A stretch of DNA of 42,355 nucleotides from Oceanisphaera psychrotolerans. Its GTDB lineage: Bacteria > Pseudomonadota > Gammaproteobacteria > Enterobacterales > Aeromonadaceae. The position numbers and the translations under genes were made by a program. Where the stretch lies: NCBI RefSeq assembly GCF_001870485.1, contig NZ_MDKE01000024.1:1-42355 (forward strand), read 5' to 3'. Shown here piece after piece: positions 41,934 to 42,355 of the stretch; the first letter of the stretch is position 1, and each line of letters opens with the position of its first letter. The notes below the pieces were generated by a model. That model searched no databases, was not told the origin of the DNA, and saw nothing but the letters and a program-made list of their open reading frames with translations.

Positions 41934-42355
41934 CTACATTCTGGCTGTGCCATAACCATTCCCTGGAAATGGCGAAACGGTATCCATAAAATGTCTGACT
42001 CGCTTCAGCAGCGATACCATGCTGTAGCACTGGTGATTGCGGGTTACCGTCTCATGCAGCTTGTGCCAAAGCAGCTCTATCTTGTTAATCCAGGGTGAGT
42101 AGACCGGCTGGAAGATCAGGATGAACTTGGGATTATCTGCCAGCCAGCTTTGCACCAGATGGCTCTTGTGGATCACGTAATTATCCAAGATTAGCGTGAT
42201 GTTCCGGGCTCGTCGTTAGCGTCGACGCAAGGCTTCCAGCAACGAGATAAACAGGGCTGAGTTCTTTTTGTGACCAGCAACATAGGTTACCTTGCCCGTC
42301 GTCGCATGCAGGGCTCCGGCCAGATAGTGCTTTTCGTTGATACCCGGTGTGACGA
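41934..42355 (-). pseudogene. IS630-family transposase, C-terminal part with a stop codon, runs off window
   Basis: Reading leftward from the window end: TPGINEKHYLAGALHATTGK, then KNSALFISLLEALRRR, a TAA stop at 42216-42218, then RRARNITLILDNYVIHKSHL and FQPVYSPWINKIELLWHKLH. The second catalytic Asp (LILDNY) and the final Glu (NKIELLWHKL) of the IS630 DDE triad are visible. The stop replaces what is probably a Tyr codon, so the transposase is inactive unless a downstream restart works. Its left end lies between about 41910 and 41934, inside the outer-membrane gene. The N-terminal part is outside the window. Confidence 0.85.

Noticed and set aside
1-42355. tRNA, rRNA, CRISPR arrays, prophage or replication origin
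   Set aside because: No cloverleaf, rRNA-like block, spacer array, phage structural gene or DnaA-box cluster was recognised.

Overview
The window is a chromosomal piece of a gammaproteobacterium. Rep, IlvY/IlvC, CsdA/CsdE, TcdA, SbcCD and YgjP all look like their enterobacterial and Aeromonas-type counterparts. The order and protein similarity suggest a marine or brackish member of Aeromonadales (Oceanimonas/Oceanisphaera/Zobellella type); this is an inference from recalled sequences, not a database result. Most of the window is GC-rich housekeeping DNA. Two stretches are visibly more AT-rich: about 8.4-16.1 kb and about 31.7-36 kb.

Layout. (1) 0.1-2.7 kb: divergent ilvY/ilvC for branched-chain amino acid synthesis. 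(2) 2.8-7.3 kb, all leftward: a BCCT transporter, a PuuB/DAO-like FAD oxidoreductase broken by a one-base frameshift, an NTF2-like protein and an XRE-cupin regulator, probably a set for uptake and oxidation of an amine or quaternary amine. (3) tcdA (7.5-8.3 kb) and csdE/csdA (16.1-17.8 kb) point at each other, as they do in E. coli, but are separated by 7.8 kb. This insert is a sugar-acid catabolic island: a leftward TRAP transporter (dctQ, dctM, dctP) with its own GntR/FCD regulator, and a rightward 2-hydroxyacid dehydrogenase (frameshifted), KDPG/KDPGal aldolase, RraA-like protein and KDGal kinase. An IS-transposase remnant sits at its right edge. Three copies of one 17-bp palindrome lie at the three likely promoters and define a local regulon. 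(4) 17.9-31.7 kb: rep, cytochrome c5, a MarR regulator, two glutathione S-transferases, an EamA transporter, sbcDC, a DUF3360 membrane protein and a YbdG-like mechanosensitive channel (frameshifted).

(5) 32.1-36.9 kb is the most interesting part. Two small secreted proteins share an Asn/Ser-rich, amyloid-like C-terminal segment. They are followed by a periplasmic C39 cysteine peptidase (FapD type) and a third secreted protein with an RGG-type leader motif. Next come a terminator, a degenerate enhancer-binding regulator that lacks the sigma-54 loop (VpsR-like), and an outer-membrane beta-barrel (FapF/PF13557 type). Together they look like a diverged functional-amyloid or surface-fibre secretion system with its own regulator. 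The regulator's C-terminal DNA-binding helix lies behind an A8 tract in another frame. A stand-alone, apparently active EAL phosphodiesterase lies 2.6 kb downstream.

(6) 37.0-42.4 kb: YgjP metalloprotein, a low-molecular-weight phosphatase/ArsC-like protein lacking the P-loop arginine, a renalase-like FAD protein, the EAL protein, pirin, and an outer-membrane protein cut off by an IS630-family element whose own transposase carries a stop codon.

Four genes in the window are each one base out of frame. This could be real decay, but the regularity also fits sequencing error, so those genes should be confirmed from reads.
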